Shown: piece after piece, positions 17,376 through 26,911 of the stretch
Layout: every line of letters starts with the position of its first letter
Numbering within the stretch: the first letter of the stretch is position 1
NCBI GenBank assembly: GCA_963842575.1
Contig: CAWJGS010000004.1
Location: 496,001-560,000, forward strand
Source: JACDER01 sp963842575
GTDB taxonomy: Bacteria > Actinomycetota > Thermoleophilia > Gaiellales > Gaiellaceae
Reading direction: 5' to 3'
DNA: 64,000 nt
Position numbers and translations under genes: made by a program
Notes under the pieces: generated by a model
The model's database searches: none
The model's input: only the letters and a program-made list of their open reading frames with translations
Told to the model about the DNA's origin: nothing

Positions 17376-18019
17376 GTCTCTCCTCCGCGTCGAAATCCAA
17401 TGCGCGAGACGAGCAGCGCGACCACGGTGACGAGGTAGAGCTGTCCCATCAACGCCTCGATGATGCCCAGCATATGCCCAGCGTTTGTCCTGGCCGTGTA
17501 GTCGCCGTACCCGACGGTCGTCAGCGTCACGTAGCTGAAGTAGAGGCGGGTGGCAAGTGTCCCGTCCGTTCCCTGGGCGAAGAACGGGCCGGAGTCGAGT
17601 GCTGCGAGCGCGCCGTACACGAACGTGAACGCAAGCCCGAGCAGGAGGTAGACGCAGATCGCGCCGGTGACCGACTGGGCGTTGACCTCGCCCTGGTCGA
17701 TGATCCCGAACGCGACGATCACAACGATGCCGAGGGTGAGCACCAGCTCGAAGATGCCCACTGCTCCCGTGAGCGCGTCGCTCGGAGCGACGGCCAGGAG
17801 GACGGCCAGCGCGACCGCGACGCCGACGACGATGAGACTCATTCGCGCGTACTTCGTCAGCCCCGATGTCCAGAGCGCGACCACGAGCGTCGCGGACTGG
17901 AGGAAGACGATGATGCTGCGTGTCCAGTCCGTCTCCGGCGCCGTCGCCGTGAAGGCGAAGACGATGACGATCATCAACAGGACCCACCGGTAGCTGTGAC
18001 TCGCGCGCAGGCGGCTTAT
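17372..18019 (-). CDS. two-pore-helix K+ channel protein
   Basis: The C-terminal half carries the canonical selectivity filter TVGYGDY (near residue 170), preceded by a pore helix (LATRLYFSYVTLT) and followed by a final membrane helix (MGQLYLVTVVALLVSRIGF). The N-terminal half adds four hydrophobic segments (YRWVLLMIVIVFAFTATA, SLIVVGVAVALAVLLAV), so the architecture is a six-helix ion channel without a visible voltage sensor. The start is unresolved: the expected start region near 18019 has ATA rather than ATG/GTG, and no other good start exists before the PLDc_N stop at 18064. It overlaps the SCP2-like gene. Confidence 0.8.
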   Translation of the reverse strand: MSRLRASHSYRWVLLMIVIVFAFTATAPETDWTRSIIVFLQSATLVVALWTSGLTKYARMSLIVVGVAVALAVLLAVAPSDALTGAVGIFELVLTLGIVVIVAFGIIDQGEVNAQSVTGAICVYLLLGLAFTFVYGALAALDSGPFFAQGTDGTLATRLYFSYVTLTTVGYGDYTARTNAGHMLGIIEALMGQLYLVTVVALLVSRIGFRRGGET

Positions 18020-18063
18020 CCGTTCGCCGTGTAGCCGCCTCCTCGAAGAGGAAGCCTGAACCG

Positions 18064-18318
18064 TCAGACGCCGCCCCCGGAAAAGTCGCGGTCGGCCGTG
18101 GACGGCCGGGCGATCATGTAGATCAGCACCCCGATGAAAGGCAGGAAGAGGACGAGAATCGTCCACCCGGCTTTCGCCCACCCGGAGTGGTCGTGCCTCG
18201 CGAAGTTGTCGTACAGGATCATGACCGCCAGCCAGATGAAGAGCACCCAGGCGAAGAAGACGAACATGCCCCAGAACACGCTCAGAAATGTCCACTCGTA
18301 GGCCAGCACGGCCCACAC
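18064..18318 (-). CDS. PLDc_N-domain small membrane protein
   Basis: The 84-residue protein has two membrane helices (FWGMFVFFAWVLFIWLAVMI and AGWTILVLFLPFIGVLIYMI) joined by a short loop with DNFARHDHSGWAKAGW. It ends IYMIARPST, which is the typical ending of the 'phospholipase D nuclease N-terminal' (PLDc_N) module. Despite the name there is no nuclease domain. It lies upstream of the channel on the same strand. Confidence 0.75.
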   Translation of the reverse strand: MWAVLAYEWTFLSVFWGMFVFFAWVLFIWLAVMILYDNFARHDHSGWAKAGWTILVLFLPFIGVLIYMIARPSTADRDFSGGGV

Positions 18319-18375
18319 GATCGGGCCCCGAGGGGCGAGTAAACATCGTCCTAGAAGGGTGATCTAGAGCTAGGT

Positions 18376-18825
18376 CTAATCGACGACGACGAGTTCCGAC
18401 GGCAGCTCGCGCTCGACCGCGTCGGCGGTATCCAGAGAGAAGAACTTCGCCAACCCACTGTGGTGATGCTTGCCCAGCACGACCAGGTCGGCTTGCTCGT
18501 CGCGCGCCGTCGCGACGATCTCGCTGCTGGGATCGCCCGCCGACCAGGCGAGCTCGGCCTCGACGCCCGAGGTCTCGGCCATTTCCCGCGCATGCTCGAG
18601 GATGGCCTGCACGTCGTCGGGCGGATCGAGGGGCTGCAGAACAGGCGGGCTGTCGTCGAGCGTCCCATAGTTCTGGATGCCTTGCGGATTGAGCGGCATC
18701 GCGTCGACGACGAGCACGATGAGACGCGCCCGCGTGCGCTTCGCCTCGTCGAGCGCATATTGAAGCGCGCGCTTCGCGGGATCCCTGTCGTCGTATCCGA
18801 CGACGATTGTCTTCACCTTCGCCAT
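18376..18825 (-). CDS. universal stress protein (UspA family)
   Basis: The 149-residue protein has the Usp fold: TIVVGYDDRDPAKRALQYAL at the start, ARLIVLVVDAM, EIVATARDEQADLVVLGKHH, and a C-terminal LPSELVVVD strand. The ATP-binding signature Gx2Gx9G(S/T) is not well conserved (GKHHHSGLAKFF), so nucleotide binding is doubtful. It is a single gene, divergent from the flippase-like gene at 18934. Confidence 0.8.
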   Translation of the reverse strand: MAKVKTIVVGYDDRDPAKRALQYALDEAKRTRARLIVLVVDAMPLNPQGIQNYGTLDDSPPVLQPLDPPDDVQAILEHAREMAETSGVEAELAWSAGDPSSEIVATARDEQADLVVLGKHHHSGLAKFFSLDTADAVERELPSELVVVD

Positions 18826-18921
18826 GCCGTGGAGTCTGCCACTTTCGGCAGCCCGGGCGGCGGCCCGCCCGCCGGCCCGCCGCGAGTTCCGTGCTCAGGT
18901 CCACGCGCGGCTGAAGGGGGT

Positions 18922-18927
18922 TAGCCT
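18922..18927 (+). promoter_or_regulatory. -10-like hexamer TAGCCT before a leaderless start
   Basis: TAGCCT lies six bases before ATG 18934, and no Shine-Dalgarno is seen. This gives a probable leaderless or near-leaderless transcript. Confidence 0.3.
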
Positions 18928-18933
18928 GCCCGT

Positions 18934-20028
18934 ATGACGGTCGCGGCCGAGCCCCCGGCTGAGCTAGGCCCCTCGCGCCGGCGGCGGATGATGAAGATCG
19001 TCCTCTGGCTCGGCGGGCTCGCGCTCTTCTGGTTCGTGCTGCAGCTGCTCGGCGTGGACGTCAAGGGGTGGCTCCGCCACCTGTGGGACCAGATCACGGA
19101 AATCCCGCCCGGCTACCTCATCGCAGCGCTCGCAGCGCAAACCGGCGCGACCTTCTTCGCAGGCTTGTCCTACTACGGAATCCTCAAGGCCGCGTATCCG
19201 CGTGGCGTCGCGCTGTGGCCCGTCGTCGCCGCCTATGCAGTCGGCGTGGCGATCAACAACTTCCTCCCCGCGAACATCGGAACGTTCGTGACCCTGCTGA
19301 TGTTCGTCGCCGTCATCCCGGCCTGCACGTTCGCCGGCTCGCTCGCGGCCTACCTCGTGCAGAAGATCTTCTTCACGATCGCCGGGACCTTCGTCTACCT
19401 GTACATGTTCCTCAGCGTTCCCGGCGCGTTCGACCTCAGCTTCGGCAACGTGACGTCCCACCCGGCGCTGACGACCGCGATCGTCCTCGGCGGGATCGGC
19501 CTCCTCGTCGTCCTCGCCCGGATCTTCTGGCGGGAGGTGAAGAAGCTCTGGGCGAAGGCCAAGCAGGGCGGCGCGATCCTCTCGCAGCCGCGGAGGTACA
19601 TGTCGCGCGCCTTCCTCCCGTCCTTCCTCAGCTGGACCTGCGGCCGGATCGTCACCGCGATCTTCCTCGCCGCGTTCGCGCTGCCCGTGACGTTCGAGTC
19701 GGTGATGTGGGTGACGGGCTCCGGCTCGCTCGCGAACGTGGCGTCATTCACGCCCGGCGCGATCGGCGTGACGCAGGCGACGAACGCGCTCGCGCTCAAG
19801 ACCTGCTGCGATGTTGCCAAGAGCCAGGCGGTGGACTACTCGACCGCGCAGCAACTCATCGTCACTGCCTGGAACCAGGTCGTCGCGATCGTCCTCGTCG
19901 TGGTCGTCTTCGGCTGGGTCGGCGGCAAGCAGCTCGTCAGCGAGTCCTACGTGCAGGCCAAGGAGAAGAGCGCTGAGATGCGCGCGGAGCGGAAGCGCAA
20001 GCGAGAGGAGAAGAAGCGGGGCCGCTAA
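18934..20028 (+). CDS. flippase-like membrane protein (LPG synthase TM domain, UPF0104)
   Basis: The 364-residue protein has about eight membrane segments. The family marks are GYLIAALAAQTGATFFAGLS, INNFLPANIGTFVTLLMFVA, the second half VTGSGSLANVASFTPGAIGV, and a highly basic C-tail ending ERKRKREEKKRGR. This is the lysylphosphatidylglycerol-synthase transmembrane domain family without the cytosolic synthase domain. Such proteins are thought to move lipids across the inner membrane. A DUF2156 synthase-type protein is encoded at 24851, about 5 kb away. Confidence 0.8.
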   Translation: MTVAAEPPAELGPSRRRRMMKIVLWLGGLALFWFVLQLLGVDVKGWLRHLWDQITEIPPGYLIAALAAQTGATFFAGLSYYGILKAAYPRGVALWPVVAAYAVGVAINNFLPANIGTFVTLLMFVAVIPACTFAGSLAAYLVQKIFFTIAGTFVYLYMFLSVPGAFDLSFGNVTSHPALTTAIVLGGIGLLVVLARIFWREVKKLWAKAKQGGAILSQPRRYMSRAFLPSFLSWTCGRIVTAIFLAAFALPVTFESVMWVTGSGSLANVASFTPGAIGVTQATNALALKTCCDVAKSQAVDYSTAQQLIVTAWNQVVAIVLVVVVFGWVGGKQLVSESYVQAKEKSAEMRAERKRKREEKKRGR

Positions 20029-20029
20029 C

Positions 20030-20530
20030 TCAGCTGTAGGGGCAAGAGCCGGCGCTGTAGTACGCATACTGCTCGCGGCTGAGAATCCACGTCCAGCGCC
20101 CGTCTACGGCGATGGCATGGAACGTCTGCACGATCGTGACGGGGAAGAGCGTGAACTCGGGTGAAGCGATGGCGACGCGCACGCGGACGGCGCGCGTATT
20201 CCGCTTGCGGCGCTGGCCGGCGACGGCGATCCGTTCGTCGAACACGCGCAGCACCTTGACCGACATCAGCGTGCCCGGCCGCGGCACGAGGCTCTCGCAG
20301 CCGACGTACGCCTCGAGCGTCGCGACCCGCTGATGGGCCGGATAGAGGGACTGCCAGGCGAGTCCGTACTCGTTCGCGAGCTTCTGCTTGACGATCGTGG
20401 TCATGTACGTGCCGGCCGGCTCTACCGGTCGGATTCCGCGGTCTGCACGCGCTGCTCCGGCTGCGACGGCGATCACCAAGATCGTTGCAAGCGGCGCGAG
20501 GCCCAGCCGGGCGATATCGAGTCGTTGCAT
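20030..20530 (-). CDS. secreted protein of unknown function
   Basis: ATG 20530 is chosen because AAAGGAGG lies six bases upstream; the longer frame from 20587 lacks one. Residues 1-33 form a Sec signal peptide (GLAPLATILVIAVAAGAARA). The mature part (RGIRPVEPAGTYMTTIVKQK, YVGCESLVPRPGTLMSVKVL, WTWILSREQYAYYSAGSCPY) has two Cys residues that could pair. Length is 166 residues. No known domain is recognised. It converges on the flippase-like gene, with stops two bases apart. Confidence 0.6.
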   Translation of the reverse strand: MQRLDIARLGLAPLATILVIAVAAGAARADRGIRPVEPAGTYMTTIVKQKLANEYGLAWQSLYPAHQRVATLEAYVGCESLVPRPGTLMSVKVLRVFDERIAVAGQRRKRNTRAVRVRVAIASPEFTLFPVTIVQTFHAIAVDGRWTWILSREQYAYYSAGSCPYS

Positions 20531-20643
20531 GCAGCCTCCTTTCATCGCCTCCGATCGTCCGTCGGGCATGTCCCAAAGCTGTCCCAAAGCGCTCTTGCCG
20601 GGTTGTGCTCGCAGGTCGAGAGAGCGAGACTCTGTGAGGAGCG

Positions 20644-23600
20644 ATGGCTGCGACTCGCCTCGAATTCGAGATCCTGGGCCCGCTCGCCGTACGAGTGGAC
20701 GGTGTCGCGGTCCCGATCGGGGGCCCGAAGCAGCGTGCGCTCCTGGCGTTGCTCCTGCTCAGCGCGAACCGGGTGGTCTCGCGCAAGGATCTGATCGAAG
20801 AACTGTTCGCGGGCCAGAGCATCAACTCGGCCGACCACGCGCTGCGCAACCACGTGTCCCGCCTGCGCAAGGTGCTCGGTCCGGTCACGGCCGACGCGCC
20901 GCGACTGGTGGCGCGGGCTCCCGGCTATCTCTTGCGAGTCGAGCCCGGAGAGCTCGACCTCGAGCGCTTCGAGTGGCTCGTGGCCGAGGGCCGCGAGGCG
21001 CTCGCGGCCGGTGATGCCGCCGCCGCCGCCGAGTCATTGCGCGCCGCCGAGGCGATCTGGACCGGGCGGCCGCTCGCCGACATCGAGTTCGAGGCGTTCA
21101 CGCGCGTCGACGCGGAACGGCTCGAGGAGCTGCGGCTGGAGGCGGTAGAGGCGCGCATCGACGCCGAGCTCGCGCTCGGCAGGCAGCTCGGGCTCGTCGC
21201 CGAGCTGGAGGCGCTCGCTCTCGAGCATCCGTACCGCGAGCGCTTCCGTGCGCAGCTCATGCTCGCGCTGTACCGGAGCGGACGACAGGCCGAGAGCCTC
21301 GATGTCTATCGCCGGACGAGGGAGCTCTTGATCGACGAGCTCGGGCTCGAGCCGGGCGTAGAGCTCCAGCGCGTCGAGCGTGCGATCCTCGTGCAGGACC
21401 CGGCGCTGGACGTGAGCACTGACGGTCATCGGGACAGGAGGAAGCCCCTGCAAGGCGTCTGCCCGTTCAAGGGGCTCGAGCCGTTCGAAACCGGCGACGC
21501 CGGCATCTTCTTCGGACGCGAGCGGCTCGTCGACGAGCTGGTAGCGCGGCTCGCAGACTCACCGCTGCTCGCGATCATCGGGCCGTCGGGCAGCGGCAAG
21601 TCGTCGCTGCTCCGAGCCGGCGTCCTGCCGGCGCTCCAGCGCGAGGCGCTGGTCGTCAGACCGAGCGAGTGGTCGGCCGCCGAGCTGGCGGAGGCGATCG
21701 CGCAAAAGGCGACAGGGCATCGCTTCGTGCTCGCGGTCGACCAGTTCGAGGAGCTGTTCGGCTCCGGCGTTTCCGAAGACGAGCGGCGCGCGTTCATCGG
21801 TGTCCTCGTCGACGAGGCGTGGAACCCCGAGCGGCGCGCAGTGATCCTGCTCGCACTGCGGGCGGACTTCTTCGCCCGCCTCGCTCCCTACGTCGAGCTC
21901 TCCGATCTCGTCGGGCAGGACCACGTCCTGCTCGGGCCCATGAGCGCGAGCGAGCTGCGGCGGGCGATCGAAGGGCCCGCGGCGCGCACGGGCCTCCTCG
22001 TCGAACCGCCGCTTGTGGACACGCTCGTGGACGAGGTAGCGGGAGAGGCCGGTGGACTTCCACTGCTCTCGACCGCACTGCTCGATCTCTGGCGTGAGCG
22101 CGACGACGATTCGCTCACGCTCGCCGCCTACGCACGCCTGGGTGGGGTCCAGGGCGCGGTCGGCCGCCATGCGGAGACGGCCTTCCGGTCGCTCGCCGAG
22201 GACGAGCGGGACGTCGCGCGGAGCATCCTGCTGAGGCTCGTCGCGGGTGGCGACTCCGAGGCCCTTACGCGACGGAGGGTCACTCGAGCCGAGCTGGACG
22301 CGGACGACGACGAGCGGGTTTCCCGGGTCCTGGCCGCACTCGTCGACCACCGTTTGCTCGTCGCCGACAACGGCACCGTCGAGCTGGTACACGAGGCGCT
22401 GCTCGAGCGGTGGCCGCGACTCGTCGCCTGGATCGAGGAAGACGCTCAGGGCCGGGTCCTTCATCGGCGCCTGACCCAGGCGGCGCGCGAATGGGATCGG
22501 AGCGGGAGGGACGCGGGCGAGCTCTACCGGGGCGCGCGCCTCTCGGGCGCGGTCGAGTGGGCGGACGAGCACGCGCCGGAGCTGAATCGGTTGGAGCGCG
22601 AGTTCCTGACGGCGAGCCGGACTGCCTCCGAGCGCGAAGCGGCGCGCCAACGTCGCGCCAACCGGCGGCTGCGGACCGTGCTCGTGGTCGCTCTTGCGTT
22701 CCTCGCACTCTCGATCGCGGCGGGTGTCGTCGCGTTGGAGCAGCGGAACGAATCACAGAGACAGGCGACCGTTGCGGACGCGCAACGCCTCGGAGCCCAG
22801 GCGCTCTCCGATCCGAGCCTCGACCGGTCGCTGCTGCTCGCACGTGAGGCCGTGAGCCTCGACGACTCGCTGGAGACGCGCAGCAACCTGCTCAGCGCGC
22901 TGCTGCGCAGTCCCGCGGCCATCGGCGTCGCACGCGTAGGCAGTGACCGCCTGCTCGACGAGGCGCTGAGCCCCGACGGACATACGCTCGCCGTCCGCGG
23001 CGACGACGGCAGAGTGGTCTTCATCGACACTGACACGCTGCGCCGAGTTGGACCGCCGATTCCGACGGACGCGGAGATTGGCTCGTTCGGCGCGCTGCCG
23101 CTCCCGCGCTCTCGCGTTCAGCGGCGATGGCAAGGCCCTCGCCGCAGGCAGCAGCGGCTCCGACTCCGCGACCACGGAGCTCTTCGACGCCCAGACACAT
23201 GCGCCTCTGGGGCCGTACGCAATCGACCCGGACACGTCCTTCACCGCCGACGTCGCCTTCGCTCCGGACGGTCGCACCTTCGCCACCGGCCAGCCGGTCA
23301 ACGGAAGGATGCATCCTCCCCCCGCGGTGGTCGCCGTCTGGAATGCTCGCACGGGCAACCCTCGCGGTCAGACCGGATGGATCGCCGGGGGTCGTCTCGC
23401 CGGCTATACGCGCGACGGTCGCTCTCTGCTCGTCGTCTCCGGCAGGCGCAGATCGATGCTCCTCGATGCACGCTCGCTGAGGCGCGTTCGGACGTTTCCC
23501 GTCGGCGGAACAGCCGCGCTTTCGCCGGCAGCGGACGAAGCCGCATTCGGTCACGCCGACGGCACCATCACTCTCCTCGACCTTGATTCCGGCAGGACGA

Positions 23601-24839
23601 GGGCTCTCTCCGGACAGTCGAGCGCGAGCATCCAGGCGTTGAGCTTCAGCCGCAGCGGCATGATGCTCGCAAGCGGCGCGGCGGACGGGAGCATCGAACT
23701 GTGGGGCGTGCGTCCGGGGGCGCTGCGCAAGACGTTCCACGGTCACTCGGCCTCTGTGCGGGGAGTGGTGTTCAGCCCTGATGGACGGACGCTGTACACC
23801 ATCGGCTACGACGGTGCTCTCATCGCCTGGGATTTGAGCGGTGCGCGGCGGCTGGGGCAGGGATTCCGGTACAGGTCCGGGCCTGGGATCGCAGCATCCG
23901 CTGTTAGCCCGGACGGTTCGGTCTTCGCCGTCTCGCCTGGGCCCAATCGCGTCACGCTCTGGCGTTTCGCCGGCCGCAGACCGATCGGTTCCGAGCTTCG
24001 CGGCCCTGTCGGCCGCGTCTACGGGGTCGCCTTCAGCGCCGACGGGCGGCTCGTCGCGGCGGTGGGCGGTGACGGGCAAGCCGTGCTCTGGGACACGAAA
24101 AGCGCGAAGGTCGTGAGGATTCTGTACACCGGCATCACCACCGCAGCGGTCGCGTTCAGTCCGGACAGCCAGACGGTCGCGATCGACGTCAGCGGCGGAG
24201 GTGTCGCTCTCTACGACCTCAGGAAACGGACGCAAACACCTGTTTATTTGTTGGCCAGCGGAAGCGTTCAGGACGTCGACTTCAGCGCGGACGGAAAGCT
24301 GCTCGCATCGGTGAGCCTGAGCGGTGTCGCGAGCGTCTGGGACGTTGCGACTGGGCGGCGCGTGGCCGCGCTGGCCGGCCCGCTCGCCGCTTTTGCCGTT
24401 CGGTTCTCGCCGGACGGGAAACTCCTCGCCGTCGGCGACAGCTCCGGGAGCGTCGTCTTCTGGGACGTCGCCGCCGGCGAGCATGACGGACAGCCGCTCA
24501 TCGGCCATGGCGGCGGCGTGCTCTCCGTCGATTTCGACCCGACGGGAAGATCGACTCGTGACCGCAAGCGCGACGACGGGTATCTTCGTCTCTGGGACGT
24601 CACCACGCGACGACTCATCGGAGCTCCGCTTCCCAGGATCGACCGCTGGCGGAATCGTGCACTTCTTCCCGGACGGAAAGCACCTCCTCGGCGTGTTTCA
24701 CTCAGGATCAGGGGTCGTCTGGAATGTCGACCCCGCCGCCTGGGCGGCGCAGGCCTGTCACGTCGCCCGCCGCAACCTCACGCGCGCCGAATGGGCTCAG
24801 TTCCTCGGGGGACGGACCTACCGCGACGTCTGTCCGTAG
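20644..24839 (+). CDS. SARP/BTAD-STAND-WD40 transcriptional regulator, 2-3 frameshifts
   Basis: ATG 20644 follows GTGAGGAGCG. Order of domains: OmpR-type DNA-binding wing (about 1-95, LEFEILGPLAVRVDG to NHVSRLRKVLG), BTAD helical domain (about 100-250), nSTAND1 NTPase with Walker A GPSGSGKSSLLRAG (about 312-325) and VDQFEELFG, a membrane helix at about 680-701 (VLVVALAFLALSIAAGVVAL), then WD40 repeats (FSPDGRTLYTIGYDGALIAW and similar). The frame changes near 23105 (into ALAFSGDGKALAAGSSG) and again at about 24545-24650, ending RRNLTRAEWAQFLGGRTYRD at 24839. About 1,398 residues can be reconstructed. The family is AfsR-like; targets are unknown. Confidence 0.8.
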
Positions 24840-24850
24840 GAAAGGGAACG

Positions 24851-26425
24851 TCAGCGAGCGGCGAGATCCGGAGCGCGCACCCACGGCCCCGGCGGGACCA
24901 GCAGCGATTCGGCGCGGAGGTACGCGAGCCCGACGCGCGGGAAGTCGAGCCTGCTCTCGAGGCAGACGTAGCGCGGCCGCCACTCCGGGAAGAATTTCCG
25001 GTTGAAGCGCAGCAAGCGGTCGATCTGGAAGAGGCGGTCGAGCTTGAGGATCGCGAAGCGGAGGGCCGAGTGCGAGCGGGAGCTCGGGTTGAGGATGAGC
25101 TGCGCGAAGACGGAGAAGTTCAGCGAGAACTCAGGCACGTCGCGCTCGCGCGCCCATTCGATCGTCCGTGCCAGCAGGAACTCCATCAGGCCGTTCGGAA
25201 CCTCCTCGCGGCGCCGCATCGACGCGAGCGAGAGACCGCCCGTGGCGGGCACCGGGACGAGATGGATGAAGCCGCCGACGTGTCCGTCCGCGCGCTCGGC
25301 GACCGCGATGAGCGCCTCCGGGTAGGCGAACAGGCGGTCCATCGCCATCGTGAAACCGCGCTCGGGCCAGCGGCCGCGCCACTCCGCCGAGACGGCGAGC
25401 AGCTCCTCCGCGAGGGCAGGACCGATCTCGCGCACCTCCAGGACGCGCGCCCGGTACCCAGCCTTTTCCAGGCGGGTTACCGACTGGCGGACCTTGCGGA
25501 TGGGCCGGCCCTCGAGCGAGAAGTTCCGCGGCACCACGACGGCTTCGTCACCGAGGTAGACGGGCTTGAGCCCCATGGACTGGTACACGGGAAGAAGCCC
25601 TTCCCGCGAGGCGAGGATCGCCATCCTCCAGCCGCGCGCCTGCGCGATCCGGCGAAACTCCGCGACGAGCTCGCCAGATTCGGCCTCGTCGCCGATCGGG
25701 TCACCGCTCACGAGCGCGACGCCGTTCACGACCCGGTACGCGAGGAACGTGCGGCCGCTGGGCGAGAAGAAGTAGCGCTTGTCACCGCGCAGGGCGAAGA
25801 AGCACAGCGTGTCGCAGCCGGTCTCGCCGACTATGCGCTCGGCCGCAGCCCGTGCAATCGCGCCCTCCTGCAGTTGCGCGGCGATAGGACGGAACCAGAG
25901 GTAGAGCGCGCCGAAGAGGAGAATCCCGATGAGGATCGCGAACGCGTCGCCGATCTTCTCCGGCAGGGAGATCAGGCCGGCCGCGTCGGCCGAGAGGGCG
26001 CCCACGAGGGCTCCGACCGCGACCACCTCGAACAGGAGGGGCCGGACCGAGTGCGGACAGCCGCGGACGGTGAACGACCGCCGGTAGGCGAGCAGGCCGG
26101 CCAGTACGACCAGGCTCGCCGTCGCCTCTTCGACGTCGAGCCCCTTGACCAGATGCGAGACGGCCGTCCCGGCCATGAGGACGAGGGCGAGCTGCCATGC
26201 GCGCCTCTTGCGGCGCGCCAGCGCGAGCGACAGCCAGAGCAGCGCGACACCGAAGGCGATCGTGATCGCGCCCGCGAACTGCATCGCGCCCTCCGGAAGG
26301 GCCCCGCGGATGACCTCCGAGCGGGAGGCGAGATCCGGGGTGAGCGCAGAGACGATGCTGATCGCGCCGACCAGGGCCGTGGCGACGGCGAGTACTTTGT
26401 GAGGTGTGACGACCGCTGTACGCAA
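24851..26425 (-). CDS. DUF2156 / aminoacyl-phosphatidylglycerol-synthase-like membrane protein
   Basis: The N-terminal half (about residues 1-215) has six or more membrane segments (KVLAVATALVGAISIVSALT, MQFAGAITIAFGVALLWLSL). The C-terminal half is the MprF-type GNAT-fold domain: RYFFSPSGRTFLAYRVVNGV then GVALVSGDPIGDEAESGELV, RGWRMAILASREGLLPVYQS, and VPNGLMEFLLARTIEWARER. The family transfers amino acids from aminoacyl-tRNA to phosphatidylglycerol or ornithine lipids. TTG 26425 is the last usable start before the first membrane helix, giving about 524 residues and a 20-base overlap with the divergent gene at 26406. The substrate is not known. Confidence 0.75.
   Translation of the reverse strand: MRTAVVTPHKVLAVATALVGAISIVSALTPDLASRSEVIRGALPEGAMQFAGAITIAFGVALLWLSLALARRKRRAWQLALVLMAGTAVSHLVKGLDVEEATASLVVLAGLLAYRRSFTVRGCPHSVRPLLFEVVAVGALVGALSADAAGLISLPEKIGDAFAILIGILLFGALYLWFRPIAAQLQEGAIARAAAERIVGETGCDTLCFFALRGDKRYFFSPSGRTFLAYRVVNGVALVSGDPIGDEAESGELVAEFRRIAQARGWRMAILASREGLLPVYQSMGLKPVYLGDEAVVVPRNFSLEGRPIRKVRQSVTRLEKAGYRARVLEVREIGPALAEELLAVSAEWRGRWPERGFTMAMDRLFAYPEALIAVAERADGHVGGFIHLVPVPATGGLSLASMRRREEVPNGLMEFLLARTIEWARERDVPEFSLNFSVFAQLILNPSSRSHSALRFAILKLDRLFQIDRLLRFNRKFFPEWRPRYVCLESRLDFPRVGLAYLRAESLLVPPGPWVRAPDLAAR
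26393..26398 (+). promoter_or_regulatory. -10-like hexamer TACTTT before a leaderless start
   Basis: TACTTT lies seven bases before GTG 26406 and inside the beginning of the divergent gene. No Shine-Dalgarno is clear, and no -35 is evident. Confidence 0.3.
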
Positions 26426-26867
26426 GCCGGCGAAGGGTAGCGGCAGAACGCTGAAAGGTCCCGTTTGGCCCAGAAGAGCCGGGCTGTTTCTCGCAGTTTC
26501 TGCAGTCGTTCTCATTCCCTGGACGACGTGGCTCGCGATCCGGCTCCCTTCGCGCCACGTTTCCCCGCACTGGGACGTCGCGTGGGTTGGCTTCGACGTC
26601 CTCCTGACGGCGTTGATCGCGACGACCGGGATCGCGCTGTGGAAGCGGTCCGCGCTCGCTCCGTTCACGGCGACGGCCGCCGCGACGCTGCTCGTCACGG
26701 ACGCCTGGTTCGACATCTTCACGGCCCGCCCGGGTGACGAGCTGGACTGGGCGATCCTCGCCGCCGCGCTCATCGAGCTCCCGCTCGCGATCCTTTGCTT
26801 CTGGCTCGTCCGTCGCTGGGCGCAGCGCGTTTCCGGGCGATCCGACGACGTTGTTTCGCCGCCGTAG
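26406..26867 (+). CDS. four-helix membrane protein of unknown function
   Basis: The 153-residue protein starts with a basic tail (AVRKPAKGSGRTLKGP) and has four membrane helices (RAGLFLAVSAVVLIPWTTWL, AWVGFDVLLTALIATTGIAL, PFTATAAATLLVTDAWFDIF, WAILAAALIELPLAILCFWL). Asp residues flank helix 3 (VTDAWFDIFTARPGDELDW). This pattern is widespread in actinobacteria with no known function. The gene is divergent from the DUF2156 gene with overlapping starts. Confidence 0.65.
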   Translation: MTTAVRKPAKGSGRTLKGPVWPRRAGLFLAVSAVVLIPWTTWLAIRLPSRHVSPHWDVAWVGFDVLLTALIATTGIALWKRSALAPFTATAAATLLVTDAWFDIFTARPGDELDWAILAAALIELPLAILCFWLVRRWAQRVSGRSDDVVSPP

Positions 26868-26911
26868 CGCCGGGTAGCACGTTCCTCCACTCACATCTCG
26901 GAGGTAGCCCT

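Noticed and set aside
23048..26440. 1,130-residue plus-strand frame continuing past 24.65 kb
   Set aside because: The first part is the WD40 end of the SARP/STAND gene; beyond about 24.65 kb it is antisense to the DUF2156 gene.
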